64,000 bases of DNA, from positions 112,195,027 to 112,259,026 of the forward strand of contig OW121856.1 of the NCBI GenBank assembly GCA_933228895.1, given 5' to 3'. Position numbers and translations under genes: made by a program. The notes under the pieces were generated by a model. The model had not been told where the DNA came from and made no database searches. It was given only the letters and a program-made list of their open reading frames with translations. This stretch comes from Platycnemis pennipes. Lineage: Eukaryota > Arthropoda > Insecta > Odonata > Platycnemididae. Positions 31,207-43,650 of the stretch are shown here, one piece after another (the stretch's first letter is position 1; the number at the start of each line of letters is the position of its first letter).

Positions 31207-34079
31207 TGACATAATATGTTTTTATGCGTAAGTAACTTATTGCCGTTGAGTGACTTTGTAAATATATCAGCTAATTCAAATTGTGTGCGGCAATAATTGA
31301 AAGACCCTTTTTTCTGCCACCTTATCAGAAATAAAATGATACCTAACATCAATATGCTTATAACGTCTATTTAGTTGACCAGACTCAATTAATCTAATTG
31401 TGCTTTGATTGTCCAGGTTAAAAATTACACTAAATTCTTCACCCAACAATTCTTCAATAAAGGTCTTTGCATATACAACTTCCTTCACACACTCAGCTGC
31501 TGCAATGTATTCTGCCTGTGTAGTGGAGAGAGAGCCACAATAGGTTTTTTATGAGACCACCAGGCTACTGGACATCCAAAGAACATCAGTACATATCCAC
31601 ATGTGCTCTTCCTAGTCTTTACGTCACCTGCATAGTCAGAGTTAGTATAAGCAGTCAGAGTCCATGTTGAATTCCTTTTGTACCGAATACCCAGGTTCTC
31701 CTTGTTTTTTAAAAATACTTTAACGTTCTTTTTACATTTTCAGTGTCCGTTACTGTTGGATATTCCAGGCTTCTGCTATCGTAATTGACTGCAAAAGCCA
31801 TGTCAGGTCTTGTATTATTTGTCAAATATAAAAGGCTCCCAACAACTTCTCTGTAAGGAAACTTGAGAACACTTGTATCCCTTTCTTCCTGCTCGTCAAT
31901 TCTTTTTCCGATAGGTAGTGGTGTGTCAGCTCCCTTGGTATTTTTCATCACACATTTATCTAATATGTCATCGGTATGCCCCTTCGAGATAGAGACCTTA
32001 GTTCTTGTTACCTCTTTGCCAGTAAAACCTTTGGATTGTTTCTTGTCTTTGTTTCAAACTCTTTTCCAAAACTTTCTGATACATTTTTTAAATTCAGATT
32101 CATATTCTCCCATTATGATCCCATCATCTACATACACAGCTAAATACATGGTTCTGTTCCCATTTCTGAATTCCTGAACTGCTCTGATTTCAATTGAAAA
32201 TGCCCTCTACTCAGTAAAATCTTCTTCAATCTTTGATTCCATTTCAACGGTTGTTGTCTTAATCCATACAAGTATTTTTCTAGACGACAAATTTCGTTTT
32301 TGACAGTAAACCCCTCTGGCACATGCATGTAAATTTCTTCTTATAGTACCCCATAGAGAAAAGCTGTTTTAATATCAAATGCCTTCATTTTAAAATTACT
32401 CTTAGCTGCAATGGCAAACAGTATCCTCAGTGACGAGGTGTTCACCACTGGGCTGAAGGTTTCTTCATAGTCAATTCCTCTCTCTTGTTCGCAGCCTCTA
32501 ACTGCTAATCTGGCCTTGTATCTCCCGTCTTCTTTGATTTTGAAAACCCATTTACTGGTTGGAATATTCTTCCCTATAGCATCTTGAGACTGACATATTT
32601 CGATGTTTCGATTTTACATCTTCAGTTGCTTCTATCCACTTCTCTTTTTCCTGTCCGGGTACAGCATCATTATGCGAAATTAAAGCCAATTTACTTTGAT
32701 AGTCCTTCAAGTTATCTGGGGCTTAAAGTTTATTTCTTTCTCTAAGGTTGTAGTGTAATACTTCATCTTCTGCTTCTTGTTCTTCTCTTCCAGCTGTTAC
32801 ACATTCTGTTTCTTGAACTATGTCTTCTTCATCTTGATTTTTCACCTTGGATCTTTTTATGGTCTTTTTAATATGTTTCTCTTCCTTGTAGTTACTTTGA
32901 ATCTCAGGAATGAAGATTACATCTCTAAAAACCTCAACTGTTCTTTTATCCATAAAATACACTCTTACTCCTTTTGAACAATCTCCATGTCCCACACACA
33001 TCCTTTCTTTGCATTTGGCATCCCACTTTTAACTCTTCTGAGATGGCACATGAGCATAGACTTTTGATCCAAAACCTCTTTCGATTTTGCCAAATGGTTT
33101 TCCAAACCATAACTCATAAGGAGTTTTCCCTTGTATTGAGCTTGTTCCAGTTCTATTGATGACATACACTGCAGTATTATCAGCTTCTGCCCAAAGTTCT
33201 TTGCTCAGTTTCTTATCTAACAACATTGTTCTAGCAGATTCCACCAAAGTTCTCATCTCTCGTTCAGCTTTTCATTTTGCTCAGGATTGTAGGGTACAGA
33301 TGTTTGATGACAAATGCCCTCATCTTCAAAAATTTTTCTTACTTCCTTATTTACAAATACATTCTCGCTTCCAAAAGTTTTAATCCCTTTTCCAGTCTGA
33401 TTCTTTACATATTTTATGAAAACTTTCAGCTTTTCTTTCACTTCGCTTTTGTTCTTGAGAAAATATGCTAATTTAAAGTGTGATAGGTCATCTTTCAATA
33501 ACAGAAAATATTTGCTTCCTCCAATGGACTCTGTCTCCATCTGTCCGCATAAATCCGCATGTATTAATTCACATGTGCTTTTAGAGCTACTGCTGCTTGG
33601 AGTGAATTTTCTTTTTGCATATTTCCCATCTACACATGAACGGCAAAACTTAACACTGTTTTCTATGAAGGAAATTTTATTTTCTTATCAAAATTTTCCA
33701 CGTAGGTGTAGTTTTGATGACAAAATCTATGATGCCACTCCTTCAAAGTTTCCGATTTCTTTGCCAAATATGACCGACCAGTTGAATGCCTGGTTATTCG
33801 AAAATCCATTATGCACAATTTACCGGTGCGAATTGCTTGTGCGCAGACTTTATTTTTCGTATTTTTCAATGCGCATTTCTTATCGTCAGACTCCAGTTTG
33901 TATCCCTAATCAAGGGCTATTCCCATGGAAAAAAGGTTAGGGTTCTGTTCAGGCACATACAACACATTTTCAAGGATCGCTTCCATCCATTCTTCACCGT
34001 TGCTTGCCAGAAGTTTTACCGTACCGCAACCAACCGCATCCAGCGTTGATCCGTCTCCGAGTTTTATTATTTCATTCCC
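31207..34079 (-). pseudogene. Copia pol, 3' part: end of protease region, integrase, RT, RNase H
   Basis: From high to low coordinate: KLGDGSTLDAVG and ENVLYVPEQNPNLFS (post-protease region, to about 33930); an integrase zinc domain with WHHRFCHQN (about 33700); and the integrase core with MQTES-like METESIGGSKYFLLLKDD, TFGSENVF and VPYNPEQNEKLNER (33253-33540). RT shows WVFKIKEDG, KARLAVRG and FSPVV (about 32430-32560), then YVDDG (about 32124-32135). RNase H has SDYAGD, KSTCGY, ALSTTQAEYIA (about 31500-31620) and the end NRRYKHIDVRYHF. At least eight frameshifts or stops interrupt it. Confidence 0.9.
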
Positions 34080-34694
34080 TCGCCTGCGCTCGTAGAGTAC
34101 GGACGGGTGGTCACTGAGCTCCGGACTTGGGTCGCGCCTTTCACTTTTTCAACTGATCGCCAGCAGCAGCATTTTAACGTTGCCTAGCTGGGCCTGTATC
34201 GTAGTGTAGTAGTGTGTAGTAGTGAGTGTTTAGTAGTAAGTGCTTCTGCGCCTGCCTTAATATTTTATTACGGTAGTGTGAGTGCTTGCGTGGGTGCTTG
34301 GTGTTGTGGGTGCTTGGTCCCGCCGTGGTGTCTTCCCGGCTGGTCTTTGGTGTGTGGTTTACGCTGTGTCCAAGTGTGTTCGCTGATAGTGCTAAGTAGA
34401 TCTAATTTCAGTTTCTTCTTTCTTTTAACTACTCCGCAGCAAATAATACTCTTCAATTATAATACTGTCACCCACTTGTTGTCTAAGTCTAATCTAATCT
34501 AGTTGAGCGGACTATATTAAAAGTATTTACATATTTCTATTTTATCATCACCGTAGTTCTCGAGGCGTTTTTTAAGTTTTTTTCTCAGTTCATAGCACAG
34601 TTCCTTTTATATTGTTCTCCCTAGTTATTGGCTCAGCTTTTCTTACTATTCAATATTTTAATCTTGTGAAGTGTTAACGTAAGCGAAAGGAATA
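34080..34694 (+). promoter_or_regulatory. CR1 5' UTR, first part (before Tigger)
   Basis: Starts at the copia junction and contains GT-rich text around 34200-34350. It ends GTGTTAACGTAAGCGAAAGG next to the Tigger insertion. That end resembles the repeat-unit ends at about 46500 and 46735, which supports continuity with the UTR resuming at 46071. Promoter content is inferred from position. Confidence 0.5.
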
Positions 34695-37600
34695 CAGGTA
34701 GTCCCCGACTTACGACCGTCCGACTTACGACCATCCGAAGTTACGACCAATATTATTTCAAAACATAAAATTTTAACCGCTTCGAAATTTATTCTGAAAA
34801 TGTTACGGAAAGCGCGTTCAAAGTATCGCAATGCGTTACCGCCGAGAAACATATATTTAGCAGCGGTATTTTAAAGTAAAGGGCCGCTATAACAAAGGTA
34901 ATTATTTCACTAACAAAGTTTTACGTCTCATGGAATGTACAAACAAAGGAATTATGGTACGTAGAGTTACGGGAAAGCTGCTCCACGCAGTCTTGACTCT
35001 GTAAAATTAATATGTACGTAACAAGAGATGGCGTCGCGGAAAATTAAAGCTGCTACGATGTACTCGGGTTCGCTATAATGAGTTCGAGGGTGTCTACAGT
35101 GTGTTCGACAAACGGTCGAGCGATCAGCACCGTTGGGATATTGCCAGAAGGCAGTCAAGAGGACCGCTGTGGTAGTTATCAAGTACGCCCGGCCACCATA
35201 AGTGTCTTTATTGTGTGTGATAACCGTATGATGTAAAATGCCACCCATATAAGAATTGGTTGTGTTAGCGTCGGTGAAAAGAGATAGAGAGAGGCTATTG
35301 ATTTGGAAAAAAGCTAGCCATTGTGAAACATTCTTATGCGGGACAAACTGTGACGTCTATATCAACCAGTTTTTGCCAGACGAAATCCACCATTAGTGCC
35401 ATCATAAAAGACCGACTCCATATTCTGGATGCTATCAAAGGTACTGTACGTAGAAGACAACAATTTTGGCTTAAAAAAAAGGGCCCATCCACGAAATGGA
35501 GAAGTTACTCGTGATTTGGATTGAATATCAAATTAAAAAACGGATCCCGTTGAGTTTACCAACAATCCAAGCAAAGGCACGTAGTTAGTTTGAGGACCTC
35601 AAAAAAAAGAGGAGGACTGTGACCTAACATTTAATACCAGCCGTGGTTGGTTTAATCAGTTTAAACAACGTGTGCATTTGCATAGTGTAAAAGTAAGTGC
35701 GGAGGCTGTCAGTGCCGCTGAGTTGTTTCGGGAGAAGTTTGATGAGTTGGTAGCGAGGGGTAATTTTTTGCCTGAACCAATATGTAACGTAGATGAGAGA
35801 GGCCTCCTGTGGAAGGAGGTGGCAGATCGTACCTATATCCACAAGGAAACAAAGAGTTTACCTGGATTTAAAGCGCACAAAGACAGATTAACGCTTTTGC
35901 TGGGGAAAATGTTGCCGACCAAAAGTAGAAGCCACTGCTGATACACCATAGTGAAAACCCAAGAGCCTTCAAGAGTGTGGACAAGAAAGATTTGCCGGTA
36001 TACATATTTCCGGTCCAATAAGAGATCATGGATGATGCTTGCGTTGTTCGAAGACTGGTTTTTACAGTTTCATTCCAGAAGAACAGGCGTACTGTTTGGT
36101 GAAGAATATTCCATTTATAATTTTGTTTGTTTTAGATAATGCGTCTGGACATTCCCAGTATTTAAATGATCTGCACCCCGATGTAAAAGTTGTTTTCATA
36201 CCTCATAATACAATATCTGTCGTCCAACCAATGGATCAAGGAGTAATCGCAACTTAGAAAGAAACACAGTTGCAATGGCTATAGAAGCTACGGAAAAAGG
36301 AGATTGATCATTGAAAGGCTTTATTCTTCATGCCATACAAAACTTAGATGGGGCATGGGACAAAGTGAGTGAAAATTTCATGCGTGGTATATAGAAAGGT
36401 GATGCTTGAAAGGAATGCCGATGGTTTTAAGGGATTTGAGGAAGAAAATGCTGTGACAACCGCCAGTAAAGAAATTATAATGATGACAATAGCGCTGGAC
36501 TTAGCAGTGGATAATGAAGACGTAGATGAGCTTCTGGAAGCTTCCAATGAAGAATTATCAAATGAGGACTTAAAGGGTTTTTTAATCAGCGAAGATAGCA
36601 GAGCAAGAAAGGCTAATCATTGACGAAGAGAGTAAAATTTCGCTTCCTAAGACATTCTCAGGAAAAACTTTGGCCCAAGCATTTAGCAAATTCAACGAAG
36701 GTCTGCAGTTGCTCGTAAGTATGGATGCAAACACGGAACGATTTTCGAAAGTGGAGAGATTGATCCAGGGATCTCTAGCAAGTTAAAAAAAAATTATAAT
36801 GAGAAGAAAAATGCACAGTGCAACCTCGATTTGACGTTTTTTGAAAAAGAGTTCCAACAAGTCTGTTTCTCCAACACAACCTACATTCCCATTGCCTTCC
36901 ACGAGTAAATCTGGTGAAATCGAGAATGGAGATATGTATTTGTGATATCCCATTGCGTTCCCCCGACTGTTCTTCTTCAGATTAGACTTTCACGAACAAC
37001 TTTCGTGCGTCCAAAGGATATATGAAGAGGACCTAAGGTAAATTTCATTTTATGCTAACTTTTTAAATATATTAACCATAAATAATTTTTGATAGTTTTC
37101 ATTAAAGATCCTAAATTTACGCCAATAGTTACCTTTGAGCGACTGTGAGCTCAACTGATTGTCGCGCTATTATCCATCTCCTTTGCGATTTTTAATATTT
37201 ATTAAGGGTATGTTATAATGGCAAGAAAGAGTTGATAATGAGACACTCAGATATTGAGATAAGGTGTGTGATCCTGAGTGAACCGATGAAGGTAAGAAAT
37301 CTCTGCGCATCAGCATCAAATGAAACGCGTGATTTTATGACAACTCATCTGGCATATTACTGAATCGTATCGAAATCACTTCAACCAAGTGGTTCATTTC
37401 GATCTAAATTCGATGGAGGGTGCCTTCGATTTATGGCGATATACGGCGATCGCCACGCCGTGGTACTTTCGTCTATTACAAAAATAAAAAAAATAGAATA
37501 GCCATCTATCGCCGGCTATATCTCCTATACGAGGCGAACCAAAGAAATAAATACCAATATGGTGATCGCCGTCTATCGCCGTTCTGAATCGTAGGCACCC

Positions 37601-38111
37601 AGAGTAAAATCGTTCTTCAGGTCATCCAGGAAAGAGCATGGAAAGTCATTCGGGTTCGTTTCTTCTTTTCTTCATTAAGTGTGCCATAACGACGTAATCA
37701 GCATTTATGAAAATTAGTTATAAATATCTTTCAGTTCTGGTTATTATTCGTTATGGTTGCAGTTTAACTGTATCGGAGGTTCAACGTCTATAAGATCGTA
37801 AAATGTTCAGCGCGTCCATTCTATGTTTACCGCGCACCGGCGTTACAAATTAGTAAGGATTTTTAATTTACGAATTATATTACTATTTTGATTTGTGTGT
37901 TATTTCAATGATTGTATGTAATTTAGCATTGTATTAAATTAGCATGTATGTACTTACAACATAAAGCTACATCGCTTGGTACATTAGTGGTTTTAGGCAG
38001 TGTAATACCTACAGGCACAACGTATGTACTATATTATTCCCGACTTACAACCAATTCGACTTACGTCCAAGTCTTCGGAACGAAACCTGGTCGTAAGTCG
38101 GGGACTACCTG
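34695..38111 (+). mobile_element. Tigger/pogo-type DNA transposon (3,417 bp)
   Basis: Perfect 23-bp terminal inverted repeats beginning CAGGTAGTCCCCGACTTACG lie at 34695-34717 and 38089-38111, flanked by TA (34693-34694 and 38112-38113), the pogo-family TSD. The interior encodes a CENP-B/jerky-like DDE transposase in broken frames. Perfect ends but a damaged gene suggest it was mobilised in trans or decayed mainly inside. Confidence 0.93.
35295..36623 (+). pseudogene. Tigger transposase (CENP-B-like HTH, DDE domain), broken
   Basis: An N-terminal psq/CENP-B helix-turn-helix is read from about 35302 (KKLAIVKHSY...KSTISAIIK). A second CENP-B-type DNA-binding stretch ends in FNTSRGWFNQFKQR (about 35630-35665). 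The DDE domain shows CNVDERGLLWK (about 35790; the family normally has NVDETG, so Thr is replaced), FVLDNASGH (about 36118) and VQPMDQGVIA (about 36226). An acidic C-terminal tail with DVDELLEASNEEL ends at 36621. At least four frame changes or stops make it non-functional. Confidence 0.88.
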
Positions 38112-39259
38112 TATATTAAGGGTGTTCAACACCTCGCCAAATAATGCCGCTGCAGACTATTTTTATTTTAAATGCCATGCTCGTATTATGATAGATACGT
38201 CCATTTTGTTTTCATTATATTATGCGCAAAGGTTGAGTATTTGGTCCTATCGAGGAAATATATTCTCTGAGCCTTGAAAAATCAAGAAATCGCACGTTAA
38301 ACTTTACTGTTTTTATGCGTTTTTGAACGCCTATCGCAGCGGTGTATGAACGTAAATGGAAAATTCCTTCGACACAGCCAATCTATAATCCTACATATTA
38401 AAGAAGAGTCTAATGCCATGTGCTCGTCTTACGACCCATTCCTGCAGCATCTAAAATTGCGAGACGATGCATCGCGTTCACCGAACTAAACGCAAGCTGA
38501 GGCGTTCCCCTCATATTTTTCCCGCCCAATCTTCCCCTCCTCTCCCCATTCCACCGCTTCATCTCGCCTCCGAGACGCTCCGAGAGGGAGAGGCGGAGGG
38601 GGGAGGGCTTCCTTATCTCTAAGCGATCAAGTTTCATCCTCGCTCGAAGAGCAGTGTGGAAGGTTGACGGAGGGTCTGAGCGATCTTGGCGAGATATTCC
38701 ACTGTGTGTCTGGGCGTCGAGAAAAGGATCAACCTATTTCTTTCAAAACCTCCACAAACTAATTTTTATGCTATTTATTCACACCAATTTGTTTTTTTAA
38801 TACGAAATATCGTGTCGTTAGTTTCATATTTTGACATTGCTATTTAGAACAATTGCAAAATATTGAGTTTTCGTATTGTTGGGCGATAATTGAAACTGAT
38901 AATTAATTGAAATTGGATAATTAAAATGAGACTATTACAATGCTTCGAACGATTTTTATTTAGTTTTCAACTGCCAAATGACAATGACTTTATAGTTTGA
39001 AGTTCATTCAAAAAATGTAAATTAAATGTTAGTCTCATTAACATTAATAATTGAAAAACAACCCTCATTTTTGCAGGAAAATTTGTGGACTTAACTCACG
39101 CGTTCACAAATTAAAACCAAGAAATAACGATAATGCAAGGCGAGATTGTACTTCTTGCACATAAATATCTCTTGTGAGCCACATTTTAAATCTATTATAG
39201 AAATTTAAAACGGATAGCTTTACTGAAGATATGTTAGGCACATACCTATTAAAAACAAG

Positions 39260-39620
39260 CGTATTGGTTTAGATTCAACCGGATTAATAAGATTAGAAAG
39301 AGAGAGATTGTCGTACTGATAGATTCAAAATGTAATTTTTCCCCGTACTATAAGAGAACACAATACGCATCATTGCAAAGGGATAGTAAGGTTAAATATT
39401 GTAGAGTTGTCTGGAGTGCATAATGCATGTATTAACAACCAATCTCTTTATTACTAAGTAGTTAATAACAGTCAAACTCTATGTAGCATGTTTCCATGTA
39501 GTAGCCTATTGCATGTCAATAGTTCCATGCAGTAGTCTTGTGCATGTTTGGTGATCTCCACCCCCTGCCGCACACCCTCGCGGTGGCTTGCAGGGAATCA
39601 CATAGATGTAGATTTGCTAT
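39260..39620 (+). mobile_element. CR1 3'-end fragment inside piggyBac
   Basis: CACCCCCTGCCGCACACCC and GGTGGCTTGCAGGG (39568-39597) match the last stretch of the large CR1 element (51405-51440), followed by CATAGATGTAGAT, the start of the same tail. Upstream GATTCAAAATGTAATTTTTCCCC matches the end of its ORF2. The copy is 5'-truncated. Confidence 0.75.
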
Positions 39621-39709
39621 ACCATTTTCTACCGTCACCTGCTACAATAGTATGAGAAGCAATATCCTGCCTCATGGAATCTGATAGACTCCCTTTCCTG
39701 TGTGCGGCC

Positions 39710-40075
39710 CTATTTCGTGATTCTTGTTCCTTTGCTATCGCATCCAACCGTGATGTCCTCCGCTCGCAGTAGACCTAACGTCATGCATGATTGAAAATTT
39801 AGTAATGTAATGTTACTATAATTTACGATCCTGTGCAATTTCCAATTGTTGACTACGCACTTATCAAGCGCACTGTTAAAAAGTAGCCACGAACATCCCT
39901 CCCTCCTGGCTTTTATTTCGTAGTTGCCAACTCCGTTTTCATGGACATCCACCCCACCCACATTATACACCCCTGTTATATAATGATATGCTATTTGGTT
40001 AGTGCATATTCTCAATGTTTTTCGTGATATTGCCTTAGCTTTTTGCCTTGGGAAGAGGAGATAAGGGACCCACAT
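39710..40075 (-). pseudogene. piggyBac transposase, C-terminal part
   Basis: The 121-codon minus-strand segment contains YNVGGVDVHENGVGNYEIKA and FNSALDKCVVNNWKLHR. These correspond to the YN..MGGVD and LDVAVVNAW-type blocks at the C-terminal end of the piggyBac DDE domain. The upstream catalytic aspartates are not recognisable at higher coordinates, so the gene is a remnant. Confidence 0.75.
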
Positions 40076-40782
40076 ATGTTATAACGGCGAACACTAAATT
40101 ATCTTACCAATGCACTATGAGGATTTAATTATTTTCGTCATTTTTGCAATAGCAAGTTCCTATCTTTCTCTCACTTAACGTGCGATTGATGGTCAGAGAT
40201 ACTGAAATATAATATTTGTTTCTTGAACCTTGGCATGCTTTCTCAAATGATTTTTTACTCTTTGTCAGGATATTAGCTCCAATACATTTTGTTTATGGTT
40301 GAGAATGGTACCCCGTAAAAAATATATATTTGCCAAAAACCTTTACGAGATGATCGTGGATTATTTGGTGACTGTGATTCTTTTTTTATCGCGAGTATAT
40401 TTTCACTGAAAATGAAAATATAGCCTACGTCACGATCAAAAATTAAGAGAAAATGTCAAGAGGTGTCACTTTCGTGAGTATTTTTAGTACTTCTTGAGAA
40501 ATAGTCACGTAGCATGTTGGTAAAGCATATTTTTGTGTACCTGTAACCCAATGAGGAACTGACACACTTTTCTTCGTTTTTATCTTAATATATGTCTTAT
40601 AAGATCTCATGAACATTTGTTCATGGGTCACTTAGCATGGGTTACAATGCGAACTGAGTCCAAATGAGATTCAGACCCATATGTAGTCATTATTTACAAT
40701 TACACGTTAAATTAAATTTTTTCATAATAGCATTTACTTAGTTGACTAAATTAAATATTATTACATGAGTCACAATCAACTT

Positions 40783-40875
40783 GTACGACATGATATGAGG
40801 ATTTGAACCTTTACCGTACCATATCCACACTTATTGAACAACATATCCCGCTGTAAGGCGCTGCCCTTATCAATG
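40783..40875 (-). repeat. Possible tRNA-derived SINE head
   Basis: On the minus strand a GGGCAGCGCCTTACAGCGG stretch is followed about 45 bp later by AGGTTCAAATCCTC, resembling tRNA A and B boxes. No full cloverleaf was found. Confidence 0.3.
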
Positions 40876-41425
40876 TCGACATAAAAAAGCATTACGAAAT
40901 TTGCTCACACTATCGCCTGCATTGCATTTCAATAATAACATGGTTAGTATGATTAGGGGTCTACACTTCAAATCGTTAGGGGGAAAAATCAAGTAGCATG
41001 CAGGATTTGGCACGAATTGAACAGTATGAGACGGAAGGTAGATTTTCCCACGAGGAATCATAATTTGTTTCCACAAGGCAGCAACCGCATCTTAGACTAG
41101 TGACTGCTCGTAATTAGGGTAACTTTTGCTCTTGCAGAACAGAGCCACCGACCTTACTACATATTGATGGTGTAGCAACTGAGACTCTTTTAACGATAAC
41201 GTACTTATACCTGACGATGATTTAAAATGATAAAACTTGGTCATTCATGATTTGGAATGATATTAATTCACTCTATTCCATGGGCGCTTCGGCATTTATT
41301 ACATGTACAACGACATTAACCGCAGGCTAGTTACTCGGAGGATCATTTGTACAGCATTTGACAGTTGAGCTCACCGCTTATGCACAAAGAAATTCGCTCT
41401 GACGTCGCTTGAACGTGAACTAGTT

Positions 41426-41687
41426 CAGCGGCGTCGGAAGTGAGGGGCAGGGGGGGCATTCGGCCCCCCCCCCCCAGAATTTGCCCCGGGCCCTTGAAAA
41501 ATTAGTCTTCATTATTAAAAATCAAATTTCACTTGTTTCCATCTTGCCTTTTCCCTTTTGACGCATATTCTACCATCTTCATATGCACTTTTAGGGGAAT
41601 TCTAGGCTCTACCCCCTCCTATCCGCAAAAAATGCGGGCCCTTTTCAAGGTAGGCCCCTCCTAGCGAAAATAGTTCCGACGCCCCTG
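41426..41687. mobile_element. hAT-type MITE (262 bp)
   Basis: Terminal inverted repeats CAG(C/G)GGCGTCGGAA bound a GC-rich non-coding element containing C- and G-runs (41450-41475). Flanking octamers AACTAGTT (41418-41425) and AACTTGTT (41688-41695) form an 8-bp TSD with one difference. TIRs of the CAGGGGCG type with 8-bp TSDs are typical of hAT elements. Confidence 0.8.
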
Positions 41688-42284
41688 AACTTGTTCCTTT
41701 GAAAGAAACAAATAGACGATTAGTTGCATATTCATTCAATTGCAAATAGCTGAGGCGTATTGATGGAAACACTGATGTCTCTATCAAACCATTTTTTTGT
41801 TTCTTTACCGACATTTTTTTTAATTCTCTAGTTCCTTGTAGCCACTTGGTTATGAAATTTACAAGAAAATGTTTCATTTCCAAAAATAAAATATAGGAAT
41901 ATCCCCGGAGTATTTTCATGAGGACGAAAAAGTGGACACGTTATGCCCCAAAAGTGGCTACTATTAACTCATTCACAATTTTTTATCTCTTTCGTGTTAT
42001 ATGATCACACTTAGAACTTTCAATTACACCGTTCCTAATATTAAAACTCGGATATTGGACAAGATATGCGAAACAGCAAAAAAGTTTCTGTTCAAAATGA
42101 GCGCTACCTCTGATTTTGAAAAGTTCATTTATTTCTTGGTAAAGTAAATTCGACAAATTATAAAATACTGGGCTGTAACGTCATCCAATCAAATGACTTA
42201 ACACTGCTTAATTAATAACTTAATGTCTGCTCAAAGTTTTGGAAAATGCTCCATTTAATGCAATATTTCAGTTTTTTAGTTACA

Positions 42285-43650
42285 AAATTTTCATCATCAT
42301 CATCGGTCAGCAATTCTAGGATTGGTTTGACACATTCTTCCACTCGGATCTTCTATCGGCCAACGTTTTCATATCAGCGTAATGGCTCTTTTTTACATCC
42401 TTTACAACCTGTTCCATGTATCACATACGAGGCCTACCTACAATCTTCCCGTTCAATTTTCCTTCGACGATTGTCTTCATCAGGCCATTGTGTCTCAAGA
42501 TATGGCCGATTAAGTTGTCCCGTTTCTTTTTAGTTTTCAGGATACTTCTCTTTTGTCCCACTCTTCTTAGCACTTCCTCGTTACTTACTCGGTCGATCCA
42601 TTAAATCTTCATCATTCTTCTGTAACACCACATTTCGAATGCTTACACTCTTTTCTTCTCCGCTGCTGTCATCGTCCATGCTGCCGCTAAGAAACATGTT
42701 CCAGACGTACGTCCTGATGAATTGTTTCCTTACTTCTACACTTGTATTTCTAGCTGTTAGTACCTTCTTCTCTTGATAGAATGCCCTCTTTGCTTGAGCT
42801 ATTTTACTGATCTTTCGTGCTTCAACCATCTTTAGTTGCTTCGTTTGTGACTTTTACTACGGCGGTTGTGATTTTTAAACAATGTGTTGACAACCGCTAC
42901 CTAAATTATGTTGTCTGCAGAACTCCAGTATTCTCTCTCCTCTTTCGTTTCGATTTTCCAAACCATATTTCCAAATATTCTTCGATATTAACTTTCGTCA
43001 ACGACAGCGTTCCAGTCGCCTAAAATAATTAGGTTTTCTTTTCGTTTTACCAGTTTTATAACTGCCGTGATATCTTCGGAGGCGTCATCCACTCATTCAT
43101 CTTCGTAGACCGACGTAGGCATGTAAACGTGCACCACAATGGTATCCGTAGGCTTGTTCTCAATCTTCACATTATAATCCTGTCACTGTAGTGCAGGAAG
43201 CTCTTCACGCGCAGTCCTGCACTCTTCCTGAGCATTATGCCTACTCCAGTGTTACCATTCAGTGATCCGGTTTGAATAATTCTGTAACTTCCGCTCCAGA
43301 AGTCTCCTTCGGGCCATCTCATTTCACTGATTCCTAATGCATCGAGGTCCACTCTCTGCATTTCCACCTTCAGGTTCAATATTCCGTATGTCCAAAGTGA
43401 TCACACGTTCCAATTTCCTACCCTAAAATTTTTATCACACTTGACTGATGTAGTGTCTCGGGTAGTCCCCGCCCAGAGATCCGAATTGGGACTATTTTCC
43501 CTCCGGAATATTTTACTGTAGAGGGTTCCATCACGTCTTGATAGAACGAAAAGAGCGGAGTAGCTGCGACTCCTCGGGATAATAATGTGGTGGTTTCTCC
43601 TTGCCTTCCACATCGCAGTACTATAGCCGCTAAAGTAAATGTTACCACGC
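42285..43650 (-). mobile_element. RTE-like non-LTR element, internal-deletion derivative
   Basis: Minus-strand translation gives an APE endonuclease with RVGNWNV (43400s), LGISEMRWPEGDFWSG, NGNTGVGIMLRKS and LGDWNAVV (about 43010). It then jumps (about 42880) to the late RT/C-terminal region: KISKIAQAKRAF, RKQFIRTYVWN and LMDRPSK. The end is a (TCA/ATG)n tail at 42289-42303. The catalytic RT core is absent. Proteins of this RTE type are often annotated as craniofacial development protein 2-like. The same 3' end is present at 6573-6690. Confidence 0.75.

Noticed and set aside
41602..41919. 105-codon minus-strand frame as the N terminus of the piggyBac transposase
   Set aside because: It overlaps the hAT MITE at its end and lacks recognisable piggyBac blocks.
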